A DNA stretch of 64,000 bases from NCBI GenBank assembly GCA_023667285.1, contig JAMPAK010000001.1, positions 768,349 through 832,348 of the forward strand. The letters are read 5' to 3'. Source of the stretch: Muribaculaceae bacterium (GTDB lineage: Bacteria; Bacteroidota; Bacteroidia; Bacteroidales; Muribaculaceae). Positions 38,830-46,873 of the stretch are shown here, piece after piece. Each line of letters starts with the position of its first letter. The first letter of the stretch is position 1. A model generated the notes under the pieces. It did not search any database, had not been told where the DNA came from, and was given only the letters and a program-made list of their open reading frames with translations. A program made the translations under genes and the position numbers.

Positions 38830-40536
38830 ATGTTCCACTGGTTTCTCGAGACGTTCAGGACCTATCCTTCCATCCCGATTTTCCTCACAATCGGCCTCGG
38901 CTTCCTGATAGGCAAGTTAAAGTACAAGACATTCTCCCTCGGCACAGTCACCTCGGTTCTCCTGGTGGGTGTTGTTGTCGGGCAGATGAACATCCCCATC
39001 GGCGCTCCCCTCAAGGCGCTCTTCTTCCTCATCTTCCTTTTTGCCATCGGCTATAAGTGCGGCCCGCAGTTTGTTGGCGCCATCCGTGGCCAGGGCATCA
39101 AGCAAGTCATATTTGCCTGCGTGGTCTGTGTGTTGTGCCTTGTAGTCACTTTCGTGTGTGCCAAGATTATGAATTATAACGCAGCCATCGCCACAGGCCT
39201 TTTCTCAGGCGCGCAGACCATCTCGGCTGTGATTGGCGTAGGCACCGACACCATCGGCACCCTCCACATCCCCGACGACCAGAAGAAGCAGTGGATCGAC
39301 CTCATACCTGTCTGCTATGCCGTCACCTATGTGTTCGGCACCGTTGGCTCGGCGTGGATTCTCGGCTCCCTCGGTCCGGCTCTGCTCGGAGGACTCTCAA
39401 AGGTCAAGAAGCAGACCAAGGAACTTGAGCTCCAGCTCGACCATTCTTCTCTCTCGTCAGACCCCGCCTTCGTCAATGGCAACCGTCCCATCTCATTCCG
39501 CGCCTACAAGGTCACCTCTGAGGATTTCTTCTCGACAGGCAAGACCATCGCTGAGATTGAGGCTCACTTCAAGAGCCTTGGACGCCGCATATTCGTGGAG
39601 CGTGTCCGCTCTGGCAATGAGTTGATCGACGCAGCCCCCACGGTCACCGTGAAACTCGGCGATGAGATAGTCCTCTCAGGCAGACATGAGTATATCATCG
39701 AGGATGAGAGCTGGATTGGGCCGGAAATCGACGATCCCGCCATCCTCACATTCAACGTTGAGCAGACCAAGGTGATGATCACCAAGAAGTCAGCCGGCCT
39801 CACGGTCGATGCCCTCCGCGCCAAGCCCTTCATGTATGGTGTGATGATCAAGTCGATCACCCGTCAGGGCGGAGTCCAGCTCCCTGTGCTTGCTCAGACT
39901 CAGCTCATGCAGGGCGACATGATGACCATCATGGGCCTTCCGCAGGAGGTGAGGGTGGCTGCCCCGGCCATCGGTGTCGAGGAGCGTCCCACCACAGAGA
40001 CCGACCTTGTGTTCGTCTCGCTCGCCATTGTTATCGGCGCCCTTGTCGGAGCGCTGACCATCAACTTCGGCAGTGTCCCCGTGAGCCTCTCCACCTCCGG
40101 TGGCGCCCTGATTGCCGGTCTCTTCTTCGGATGGCTCCGCACCAAGCGCCCATCCATGGGCATTATCCCCGACTCCTCCCTGTGGCTGATGAACAACCTG
40201 GGCCTCAACATGTTTATCGCTGTCATCGGCATTCAGTGCGGCCCCACATTCATCTCAGGCATCAAGGAGGTGGGCTGGATGCTCGTGCTCATGGGCGTCA
40301 TCTCTACCTCACTCCCGTTGATTATAGCCATGTTCCTGGGCGCCAAGGTCTTCAAGTTCCATCCGGCCATCAATCTTGGCTGCTGTGCAGGCTCCAGGAC
40401 CACCACCGCGTCGCTCGGAGCCATCACCGCGGCTCTCGACAGCTCAGTCCCCGCCATGGGCTACACCATAACATATGCCATCGGCAATACCCTCCTGATC
40501 TTGATGGGAGTGGCGATGGTGCTGATGTTTGTTTAG
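38830..40536 (+). CDS. aspT: Aspartate:alanine antiporter, AspT/YidE family
   Basis: A 568-residue membrane carrier. Two sets of hydrophobic helices (about 1-190 and 390-568) flank two cytoplasmic RCK_C/TrkA-C-like domains (around KVTSEDFFSTGKTIAEIEA and VEQTKVMITKKSAGLTVDA). The two membrane halves carry the related motifs GLFSGAQTISAVIG and GCCAGSRTTTASLG, the duplication typical of AspT. The decarboxylase gene that follows supports aspartate/alanine exchange, which builds proton motive force. The other YidE-group substrates are the alternative. Confidence 0.88.
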   Translation: MFHWFLETFRTYPSIPIFLTIGLGFLIGKLKYKTFSLGTVTSVLLVGVVVGQMNIPIGAPLKALFFLIFLFAIGYKCGPQFVGAIRGQGIKQVIFACVVCVLCLVVTFVCAKIMNYNAAIATGLFSGAQTISAVIGVGTDTIGTLHIPDDQKKQWIDLIPVCYAVTYVFGTVGSAWILGSLGPALLGGLSKVKKQTKELELQLDHSSLSSDPAFVNGNRPISFRAYKVTSEDFFSTGKTIAEIEAHFKSLGRRIFVERVRSGNELIDAAPTVTVKLGDEIVLSGRHEYIIEDESWIGPEIDDPAILTFNVEQTKVMITKKSAGLTVDALRAKPFMYGVMIKSITRQGGVQLPVLAQTQLMQGDMMTIMGLPQEVRVAAPAIGVEERPTTETDLVFVSLAIVIGALVGALTINFGSVPVSLSTSGGALIAGLFFGWLRTKRPSMGIIPDSSLWLMNNLGLNMFIAVIGIQCGPTFISGIKEVGWMLVLMGVISTSLPLIIAMFLGAKVFKFHPAINLGCCAGSRTTTASLGAITAALDSSVPAMGYTITYAIGNTLLILMGVAMVLMFV

Positions 40537-40571
40537 AAAATCTCATACCTAATTTAAAGACATAACTCCTC

Positions 40572-42209
40572 ATGACACCAAAAGATCCCGAGAACCGCGC
40601 TTACGAGAAAGCGCTCGAGAACATGAGTCCCTTTGAGATAAAAGGCACTCTCATCAACCTGGCTGAGAAGGATGCACAGCGATCCACAGCCACATTCCTC
40701 AATGCCGGACGTGGAAACCCCAACTGGCTCCTCTCTTATCCGCGCAAGGCTTTCTTCATGCTTGGCGAGTTTGCCATGGCTGAGGCTGACCGCGTGGCCT
40801 ACGACAAGGGGATAGGCATCGTGGCCTCTCCGACACAGGAGGGTGTGGCAGAGCGCTTCAAGGCGTTTCTGACGGCCAACATGGAGCGAACCGGCGCAAA
40901 GGTGCTCAACCACTTCTTCAACTACATGACCACCACATATGATGCCGACCCTGACGAACTGGTGTTCGAACTTGTCGACGGCATCCTTGGCGACCACTAT
41001 CCCACACCCCCGCGCATCCTCAAGTACACCGAGATCATCACCCGCGACTATCTGCGCTGGGCCATGGGCGGGAAGCCTGACGACACCACCGTCTACGACC
41101 TCTTTGCCACCGAAGGCTCAACCGCCGGCATGTGCTACGTGTTTGACACTCTGCAGGCCAACTTCCTCATGAAGAAGGGAGACAAGATGGCCCTCTTCAC
41201 ACCCTGCTTCACCCCCTACATCGAGATACCCGAACTGCGCCGATTCGAGTTTGACGTGGTCAATGTCTCGGCCAACGCCGTGGAGAAGGATGGCTATCAC
41301 GACTGGCAGTATCCCAAGGAGGAGCTCGACAAGCTCCGCGACCCCGCTGTAAAGGCCGTGTGCATCACCAATCCGTCAAACCCGCCCAGCGTGTGCATCT
41401 CTCAGGAAGTGCTCGACACCCTCGTGGATATCGTCAAGAAGGACAACCCCAACCTGATGATCATCACCGACGATGTCTACGGCACCTTCATCTCGGGCTT
41501 CAAGTCGCTGATGTACGTTCTGCCCTACAACACCATCTGCCTCTATTCGTTCTCGAAATATTTCGGAGCCACCGGATGGCGCGTGGCCGCCATGGCTCTC
41601 CGCTCAGACAAGAATGTGTTTGACGACCTCCTGGCTGCGCTCCCCGACGATGAGAAGGCCATCCTCAACAAGCGCTATGAGAGCCTTGTCCTCGACCCCT
41701 CGAAGATCAAGTTCATCGACCGCCTTGTGGCCGACTCGCGCCTTGTGGCTCTCAACCACACAGCGGGCCTCTCAACGCCTCAGCAGATACAGATGGCGCT
41801 CTTCGCCGGATTCGGCCTGCTCCATCACGAGGAACTCCAGCCCAAGCTCATCAACATGATCCACACCCGTCTCGACAACCTCTGGAGCACCACCGGCTTC
41901 ACACTTCTCCCGGATCCCAACCGCGCGGGCTACTACTCGGAGATCGACCTCATGGTGTGGGCCAAGAAGTTCTATGGTCAGGATTTCGCTGACTATCTCA
42001 ACAAGAACTATGAGCCGCTCGACTTCGTCATCCGCCTGGCCAATGAGACAGCCGTTGTCCTCCTGAATGGCGATGGCTTCGATGGCCCCAAGTGGAGTGT
42101 GCGCGCATCGCTCGCCAATCTTAACGCTGACGCCTACCTCAAGATAGGCACAGCCATCCGCAAGATTCTCGACGAATACCACACCCTCTACCTCAAAGCC
42201 AAGAAGTAA
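40572..42209 (+). CDS. aspD: Aspartate 4-decarboxylase (PLP-dependent, bifunctional aminotransferase family)
   Basis: Converts L-aspartate to L-alanine and CO2, consuming a cytoplasmic proton. The 545 residues belong to fold-type I: ATEGSTAGMCYVF, CITNPSNPPS, DDVYGTF, and the PLP lysine in LYSFSKYFGATGWR (Lys329). The N-terminal extension of about 100 residues is typical of AspD against ordinary aspartate aminotransferases. It follows the antiporter by 35 bp. Together they form the decarboxylation/exchange cycle known from Tetragenococcus. Confidence 0.93.
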   Translation: MTPKDPENRAYEKALENMSPFEIKGTLINLAEKDAQRSTATFLNAGRGNPNWLLSYPRKAFFMLGEFAMAEADRVAYDKGIGIVASPTQEGVAERFKAFLTANMERTGAKVLNHFFNYMTTTYDADPDELVFELVDGILGDHYPTPPRILKYTEIITRDYLRWAMGGKPDDTTVYDLFATEGSTAGMCYVFDTLQANFLMKKGDKMALFTPCFTPYIEIPELRRFEFDVVNVSANAVEKDGYHDWQYPKEELDKLRDPAVKAVCITNPSNPPSVCISQEVLDTLVDIVKKDNPNLMIITDDVYGTFISGFKSLMYVLPYNTICLYSFSKYFGATGWRVAAMALRSDKNVFDDLLAALPDDEKAILNKRYESLVLDPSKIKFIDRLVADSRLVALNHTAGLSTPQQIQMALFAGFGLLHHEELQPKLINMIHTRLDNLWSTTGFTLLPDPNRAGYYSEIDLMVWAKKFYGQDFADYLNKNYEPLDFVIRLANETAVVLLNGDGFDGPKWSVRASLANLNADAYLKIGTAIRKILDEYHTLYLKAKK

Positions 42210-42250
42210 AGGCAATTCTATTTGATACATAGCGAATAAACCCTCGGCCT

Positions 42251-42416
42251 AGCCGATAAGGCGCCCGTAGGTCGCCGAATTACACGTAGCCCCGGTCATG
42301 CGAGCCTCCCGAAGGGGGCGAGAATGCCCGGGGTTGCCGTCGTTTTACACGTAGCCCCGGTCATGCGAGGCCCTCCGCAGGAGGAGGGGTTGTCGCCTAC
42401 GGGCGCCTTATCGGCT
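42251..42416. repeat. Inverted-repeat-bounded intergenic element with two internal direct repeats
   Basis: Two perfect 21-bp arms (42251-42271, starting AGCCGATAAGGCGCCC, and its complement at 42396-42416) enclose two identical 25-bp direct repeats (42280-42304 and 42345-42369, containing TTACACGTAGCCCCGG). Each copy is followed by a GC-rich hairpin-forming stretch (CTCCCGAAGGGGG; CCTCCGCAGGAGG). There is no open frame of note. It may act as a terminator for aspD and looks like a REP/MITE-like unit. The gene-free gap here spans 42210-42619. Confidence 0.75.
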
Positions 42417-42472
42417 TCGCAGGGGTAATATGCACTGGATGTGAGGGGGGCGTGAAAATTTGTTGATTTTAT

Positions 42473-42504
42473 TTTGTGTGTTAGCGGATGATTGACTATC
42501 TTTG
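42473..42504 (+). promoter_or_regulatory. Promoter of the secreted Big_2-like protein
   Basis: TTTG (42473-42476), 20 bp, then TATCTTTG (42497-42504) fits the Bacteroidetes consensus. The leader to the ATG at 42620 would be about 110 bases long. Confidence 0.72.
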
Positions 42505-42619
42505 CGAGGATTAATGGCGTAATGTCAAGCGAGTTGCAAGCGGCTCGCATGTCGTTAGTTTAGAATAATCCGTTTCGAGCTTCAAAAACAAACAATAATA
42601 CCAAAAACAATCATCGCTT

Positions 42620-44044
42620 ATGAAAAAACTTTTACTCAGCGTCTTTGCTGCGCTCGCATGCGTGGCAACTGCCGTTGCTGATGAGGTCACCTATACTTTT
42701 ACTGGTGAGGGTGATGCCTACGGCCTGACACGCACAAGTGACTCTGGTGCGGCTTATTATATGACCGGCACAACATTGACAAATGGTGCATCGACCATTG
42801 AAATCCTCGGTAGCGGAGATTCTAATAAAGAATATGGCAATGGTGTTCGCCTTTGGACCGATGGCCTCCGCATCATGAAGAAATCAGGCCTCATCATCAA
42901 GGCCGGCGGTGTCAGCATCACAAATGTCAAGATCACAACTACCAAAAATAACGGTCCAGCAAGTTTTGATGTCAATGACAACCAATCTTTCACATCAGAA
43001 TCCGACAATACAAAAATTGGCACATGGACCGGTTCTGCCACTGAAGTTAAACTCATCAACAATGGCGATAAAGGTCTTAAAGGTACTGTTTGTGTTACAG
43101 AAATTGTTGTGACATTCGAGGCAGGTGCAACCCCCGACACCCGCAAGGCTGCAAACCTGAAGTTCCCCGAGGAGTCTTATACCATTTACTTTGGCGATCC
43201 CTTCACCGCTCCTACCCTCACAAAGGACACAAATGCTGAGGTGACATATTCGTCAGACAAGGAGACTGTAGCCACCGTCAACGCTACAACCGGCGAGGTC
43301 ACAATCGTAGGTATCGGCACTGCAAACATCACAGCCAAGGCTGAGGCCAACGATGAGTATCTCGCAGGCTCTGCTTCCTATAAACTTACTGTCGACTGGA
43401 AGGCTCCCGATGGCGCTATCTTCTCATTTGGCAAGACCGAGGAAGTGTTCTCATTCGAGAACCCCGAAGGCCTCAATGTTTGGTCATTAGACAAATCATA
43501 TGGTCTGAAGGGCACCGGATATCTGAATGGCCAGACCAACGCTGCTACAGCCGTGGCTTACACCACCGACCTCATCGACCTGACAGCCAAGAAGAACGTG
43601 AAGCTCTACTTCTCAAACGCTCTCAACAACTACAAGCTCAACAACGCTATGATCGACGTTGCTGACTTCGCAGGCAAGGGCTACGCCACCGTTGTGGCCC
43701 GCAGGCAGGGTGAGACAACCTGGACACATGTTGCCGATATCACCAACCCCACATCCTTCAGCTGGAATTTCTATGAGAACGACGCTGTGTCGCTCGACGC
43801 CTTCATGGGCACGAAGATCCAGGTGGGCTTCCAGTATATGTCGACCGCCGAGGTTGCCGGTACATGGGAAGTGCAGCATGTCTACATCATGGCTGAGGAC
43901 ACCGTAGGCATCGAGGATATCGAGGCTGCCGACGCCGAGGCTCCCGTTGAATACTACAACCTGCAGGGCATCCGCGTAGAGAATCCCACCAACGGTCTCT
44001 ACATCCGCCGCCAGGGCAACAAAGCCACCAAGGTGATTCTCTAA
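42620..44044 (+). CDS. Secreted protein with Big_2-like domain and C-terminal sorting-like motif
   Basis: A 474-residue exported protein. The signal peptide covers about residues 1-20 (MKKLLLSVFAALACVATAVA). A beta-rich N-terminal domain follows, then a bacterial Ig-like Big_2 module (VTYSSDKETVATVNATTGEV, about 200-265), then a jelly-roll/choice-of-anchor-like region. The end, YYNLQGIRVENPTNGLYI followed by a short basic tail, is of a kind seen on many secreted Prevotella and Muribaculaceae proteins and may be a sorting signal. The function is unknown. The first half has slightly lower GC than its neighbours. Confidence 0.85.
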   Translation: MKKLLLSVFAALACVATAVADEVTYTFTGEGDAYGLTRTSDSGAAYYMTGTTLTNGASTIEILGSGDSNKEYGNGVRLWTDGLRIMKKSGLIIKAGGVSITNVKITTTKNNGPASFDVNDNQSFTSESDNTKIGTWTGSATEVKLINNGDKGLKGTVCVTEIVVTFEAGATPDTRKAANLKFPEESYTIYFGDPFTAPTLTKDTNAEVTYSSDKETVATVNATTGEVTIVGIGTANITAKAEANDEYLAGSASYKLTVDWKAPDGAIFSFGKTEEVFSFENPEGLNVWSLDKSYGLKGTGYLNGQTNAATAVAYTTDLIDLTAKKNVKLYFSNALNNYKLNNAMIDVADFAGKGYATVVARRQGETTWTHVADITNPTSFSWNFYENDAVSLDAFMGTKIQVGFQYMSTAEVAGTWEVQHVYIMAEDTVGIEDIEAADAEAPVEYYNLQGIRVENPTNGLYIRRQGNKATKVIL

Positions 44045-44064
44045 ACTCATCACCTAACCACCAC

Positions 44065-44106
44065 AACACCCCCGGCCCCCACGCGAGGCCGAGGGTGTTT
44101 TTTCGT
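44065..44106 (+). terminator. Terminator after the secreted protein gene
   Basis: A 13-bp stem AACACCCCCGGCC / GGCCGAGGGTGTT with one mismatch and a short loop is followed by a run of T. A second small hairpin (CCCGAGCCTTCGGG) comes just after. Confidence 0.8.
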
Positions 44107-44179
44107 GTGTCCCGAGCCTTCGGGATTGTTATTTCGGCGCCCTGCGGACTACGATTACACGTATGTCAGCAATGTTAAA

Positions 44180-44222
44180 TTACAATAAATCTCAGAATTA
44201 AATCTAATTCTTACTGTTGTAA
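44180..44222. promoter_or_regulatory. Nested palindrome upstream of the Panacea gene, candidate operator
   Basis: An inner inverted repeat AGAATTA / TAATTCT (44194-44200, 44205-44211) sits inside an outer one, TTACAA / TTGTAA (44180-44185, 44217-44222), with almost the same centre. The outer right arm overlaps the possible -33 of the promoter, a good place for autorepression by a toxin-antitoxin pair. Confidence 0.45.
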
Positions 44223-44245
44223 TACAAAAAAATTCGCTATATTTG
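44217..44245 (+). promoter_or_regulatory. Promoter of the Panacea/GNAT-like pair
   Basis: TTG (44217-44219), 18 bp, then TATATTTG (44238-44245), which fits the -7 consensus. The Panacea ATG is 35 bp downstream. The -33 spacing is one or two bases short, so the -7 is the firmer part. Confidence 0.6.
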
Positions 44246-44280
44246 CAACGAGCGAAAACTGCGCATAAATAAAATAAGGT

Positions 44281-44766
44281 ATGATAGATGTCATTCAAGC
44301 TGCATCCTATATATATAATCGGTATCACGATCAGTTTTATAGGATTATTGATGAAATGAAGCTGCATAAACTGCTTTATTTCACTCAACGTGAATCTATT
44401 ATAGAGACTGGAGAACCCATGTTTACGGCTCAATTTGCTGCATGGAAATATGGTCCTGTTTTAGTGCAGATTCGTGAATGCTATCGTAATCAGACACTCA
44501 ATGACCCTATTGATGGCAAAGATTTGGAAAAGTATCAACCAGTGTTTGACTACGTTTTCGAAAATTATGCGAAAAAAAGCTCGTGGAGTTTAAGCATGTT
44601 ATCCCATGGAGAGGTTTCATGGCAGAGAGCACGAAAGAACACTCCTGAGGGTGAGAAATGCACGTCTCTTATCAGAGTAGAGGATATTCGGGAAGATGCC
44701 GAAAGGATTAAGACACGTCGATTCTATTTTAACGAAATTCTCCCTCAGATAAGTGCGAATAACTAA
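44281..44766 (+). CDS. Panacea-domain protein (DUF4065/SocA-like), putative antitoxin
   Basis: A 161-residue cytoplasmic protein with the Panacea pattern: DVIQAASYIYNRY at the N-terminus, then EMKLHKLLYFTQRE, then FAAWKYGPVLVQI. Panacea proteins are known antitoxins that neutralise many unrelated toxins encoded beside them, or proteolytic adaptors such as SocA. The gene has its own promoter and the next gene starts inside its last codons (14-bp overlap). Base composition is AT-rich (about one third GC in a line I counted, against over half nearby), which suggests transfer. Confidence 0.82.
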   Translation: MIDVIQAASYIYNRYHDQFYRIIDEMKLHKLLYFTQRESIIETGEPMFTAQFAAWKYGPVLVQIRECYRNQTLNDPIDGKDLEKYQPVFDYVFENYAKKSSWSLSMLSHGEVSWQRARKNTPEGEKCTSLIRVEDIREDAERIKTRRFYFNEILPQISANN

Positions 44767-45622
44767 AGAGCAGGAATCCATTCTAAATGGATTCAAATGT
44801 GTCAGAGCAAGCAGCATAGAGCCATCTCGTTTGAATTCTATCTGTGGTCCCATCATTGATGGCAAAAACAGGTCATCGTTGATTGATCATTTCCGTAATT
44901 CCAAGCATCTGGAAGATGATAGAGAGGGGGCATTGGCCTCATATGTGATTCTCAACAATAGTGGGGATGTTCTTTCGTTTTTTTCAATAAGATGTGGCGA
45001 ATTGTTTGAAAAAGTAGATCATCAAAAGATGATATTAGGTCACAATGCATTGATTGGGATGAACATATTACGTACCACTCCGGACATTTCAGAGGAAGAT
45101 CGCAATAAAGCATTACAGGCAATTGAAGATGCTCTTAATGCAGGATTAAGTATAGACGACTTTGTTTTCTATGCCGGCAAAAAACACACTTATCTGGGAG
45201 ACGTATCGAAGGAACCAAGCAGTGAGGTTAGCCGAGTATCAGTCGTTTATTCAGGTGTTGAATTGAAGTTTTTTGGAATCAATGACAATGCCAGACCATT
45301 TTGGAAAAGCCTGAACCTCCCCAGAAAAATGGGTGAAACGTTGTTCTGGCATTTCATAGTTCCTAAAATTGAAAAGTTAAGGGAAATAGTGGGGTGTCAA
45401 TATATGTATCTGTTTGCAGCTGATCAGGAGGCTGATGGGCATCTAGTGACATACTATCGCACCGTTCTACATATAGATGCACCCTCAAGATTGGCATCAA
45501 ACAAACCATATTTTGATTATAAGAGCATGTTCCTATATCAGGATATAAACCGTTTGTACGAACATAGAAGGTTGTTTTTAGATTCCTTTAATCCGGATGT
45601 CGGGGATGGAGATATTGTTTAA
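44753..45622 (+). CDS. GNAT-like protein, putative toxin partner of the Panacea antitoxin
   Basis: A 289-residue protein starting at a GTG that overlaps the Panacea stop region, so translation is coupled. The first 80 residues include ALASYVILNNSGDVLSFFSI, like the early strands of GNAT acetyltransferases. Later, ELKFFGIND, RKMGETLFWHFIVPKI (an R-x-x-G-like acetyl-CoA loop) and MYLFAADQEADGHLVTYY fit strands 4-5 and the C-terminal part. About 100 residues between these halves are an insertion. Known GNAT toxins acetylate aminoacyl-tRNA. GNAT membership and toxicity are inferences. Like the Panacea gene, it is AT-rich. Confidence 0.6.
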   Translation: MRITKEQESILNGFKCVRASSIEPSRLNSICGPIIDGKNRSSLIDHFRNSKHLEDDREGALASYVILNNSGDVLSFFSIRCGELFEKVDHQKMILGHNALIGMNILRTTPDISEEDRNKALQAIEDALNAGLSIDDFVFYAGKKHTYLGDVSKEPSSEVSRVSVVYSGVELKFFGINDNARPFWKSLNLPRKMGETLFWHFIVPKIEKLREIVGCQYMYLFAADQEADGHLVTYYRTVLHIDAPSRLASNKPYFDYKSMFLYQDINRLYEHRRLFLDSFNPDVGDGDIV

Positions 45623-45630
45623 ACAAACAA

Positions 45631-45674
45631 AGAGTCCATAACTCTGTGGGGGGGAACCACGGGTTATGGACTCT
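45631..45674. terminator. Terminator between the island and efp, probably bidirectional
   Basis: A perfect 12-bp stem, AGAGTCCATAAC / GTTATGGACTCT, with a 20-base loop. On the minus strand it is followed by TTGTTTGTTT, so it should end efp transcripts. On the plus strand the tail is weaker. Confidence 0.8.
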
Positions 45675-45695
45675 CTTAGATTGTGATAGGGGGAA

Positions 45696-46259
45696 TTATT
45701 TGACGCGCTCTACATATGAGCCGTCGCGGGTATCGACACGCACTTTGTCGCCGATATTGCAGAAGAGGGGCACGCGTATTTCGGCTCCTGTCTCGACTGT
45801 GGCGGGCTTGAGGGTGTTTGTGGCTGTATCGCCCTTGATGCCGGGCTCGGTGTAGGTAATCTCGAGCACAACGGATGTGGGCATCTCGCAGGTGAGGATT
45901 GTCTCAGACTCTGCATGCACGTTTGCCTCGCAGACGTCACCTTCCTTGAGGAACTCTACTCCCTCGATGCTCTCGCCGGGGAGGATGACCTCTTCCCAAG
46001 TCTCGGTGTGGAGGAAGTGGTAGCCCATGTCGTCCTTGTATGAGTACTGGTAGGGGCGGCGCTCGATGCGGACCTCATTGACCTTTACGCCTGAGTTCCA
46101 TGTCTTGTCGAGGATGCGGCCTGTGCGGACGTTCTTGAGTTTTGTGCGGACAAAGGCGGGGCCTTTGCCGGGTTTCACATGAAGGAATTCAACGATGAAG
46201 TAGTACTGGCCATCGATGTCGAGGCACATTCCGTTTTTAAAATCTGCAGTTGTTGCCAT
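45696..46259 (-). CDS. efp: Elongation factor P
   Basis: Rescues ribosomes stalled at polyproline. It has 187 residues with three beta-barrel domains: N-terminal KOW-like ([22 protein letters not shown]), the middle OB fold and C-terminal [18 protein letters not shown]. The tip residue in V-K-P-G-K-G is Lys, the usual modification site. IF-2 and FtsA in this window carry proline-rich tracts that would need it. Confidence 0.97.
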   Translation of the reverse strand: MATTADFKNGMCLDIDGQYYFIVEFLHVKPGKGPAFVRTKLKNVRTGRILDKTWNSGVKVNEVRIERRPYQYSYKDDMGYHFLHTETWEEVILPGESIEGVEFLKEGDVCEANVHAESETILTCEMPTSVVLEITYTEPGIKGDTATNTLKPATVETGAEIRVPLFCNIGDKVRVDTRDGSYVERVK

Positions 46260-46297
46260 TTCTTATGGTAGAAGTTGAGAGTTTTAGTAATAATGAA

Positions 46298-46873
46298 TCA
46301 ATTGCCGCAGCCTCCACAGCAGCCGTCGCTGCCACAGTCTGAGCCTGAGCCGCCGCCGCCACATCCGCCACATCCGCCCATGTAGGGACGGAGTTCCTCA
46401 GGCGAAGGCTCGCGGACGGTGAGGACACGGCCTGTGAAGTGGAGGTCCTTGCCCACGAGGGGATGGTTGAAGTCCATTGTGACATTGTCGGCGGTGAGGC
46501 TCTTGACGATGCCGGTAATCTGATAGCCGTCGGCCGTGATCATGGGGAGCTCCGCACCGGGCTTGACGCGGTCAGTGTCCACCTGGCCCTCATCGTCGGT
46601 GAAGATGTCGATGGGGAGTGTGACCACGTCGTCAGGAGAGTATAGGAATCCTTTCTCGGCGGGGACTGAGACGTCGAAGGTGTCGCCGGCTTTCATCCCT
46701 GCGAGCCTGGTAGCCAGCCCCTCCACGAGGCCTGGTGTGATGCCATAGATGAATGCCTCGGGCTGTGAGGGCTCGACAGTGTGGACGGGATCTTTGTGGC
46801 CGTCGGAGCCAACGGTGTAAAGGTCGTAGGCTATCTCGACATACTGGCCTGGGGTGATGGTGTCTGTGGCCAT
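46298..46873 (-). CDS. slyD: FKBP-type peptidyl-prolyl isomerase, SlyD-like
   Basis: A 191-residue prolyl isomerase with inserted-in-flap chaperone domain. The FKBP part begins VEIAYDLYTVGSDG and includes GITPGLVEGLATRLAGMKAGD. The C-terminal 30 residues are Gly/Cys-rich (CGGCGGGGSGSDCGSDGCCG), a SlyD-type metal-binding tail here built on Cys rather than His. It starts directly after the stop of the zinc-ribbon gene, with no spacer. Confidence 0.92.
   Translation of the reverse strand: MATDTITPGQYVEIAYDLYTVGSDGHKDPVHTVEPSQPEAFIYGITPGLVEGLATRLAGMKAGDTFDVSVPAEKGFLYSPDDVVTLPIDIFTDDEGQVDTDRVKPGAELPMITADGYQITGIVKSLTADNVTMDFNHPLVGKDLHFTGRVLTVREPSPEELRPYMGGCGGCGGGGSGSDCGSDGCCGGCGN

Noticed and set aside
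42280-42369. Two 25-bp repeats as a CRISPR fragment
   Set aside because: Only two copies, the 40-bp gap is itself hairpin-forming and related to the flank of copy two, and no cas gene is present; the outer inverted arms point to a REP/MITE-like unit.
42296-42550. Minus-strand 84-codon frame in the repeat region
   Set aside because: It runs through the inverted repeats and the promoter of the next gene, with no initiation context or domain.
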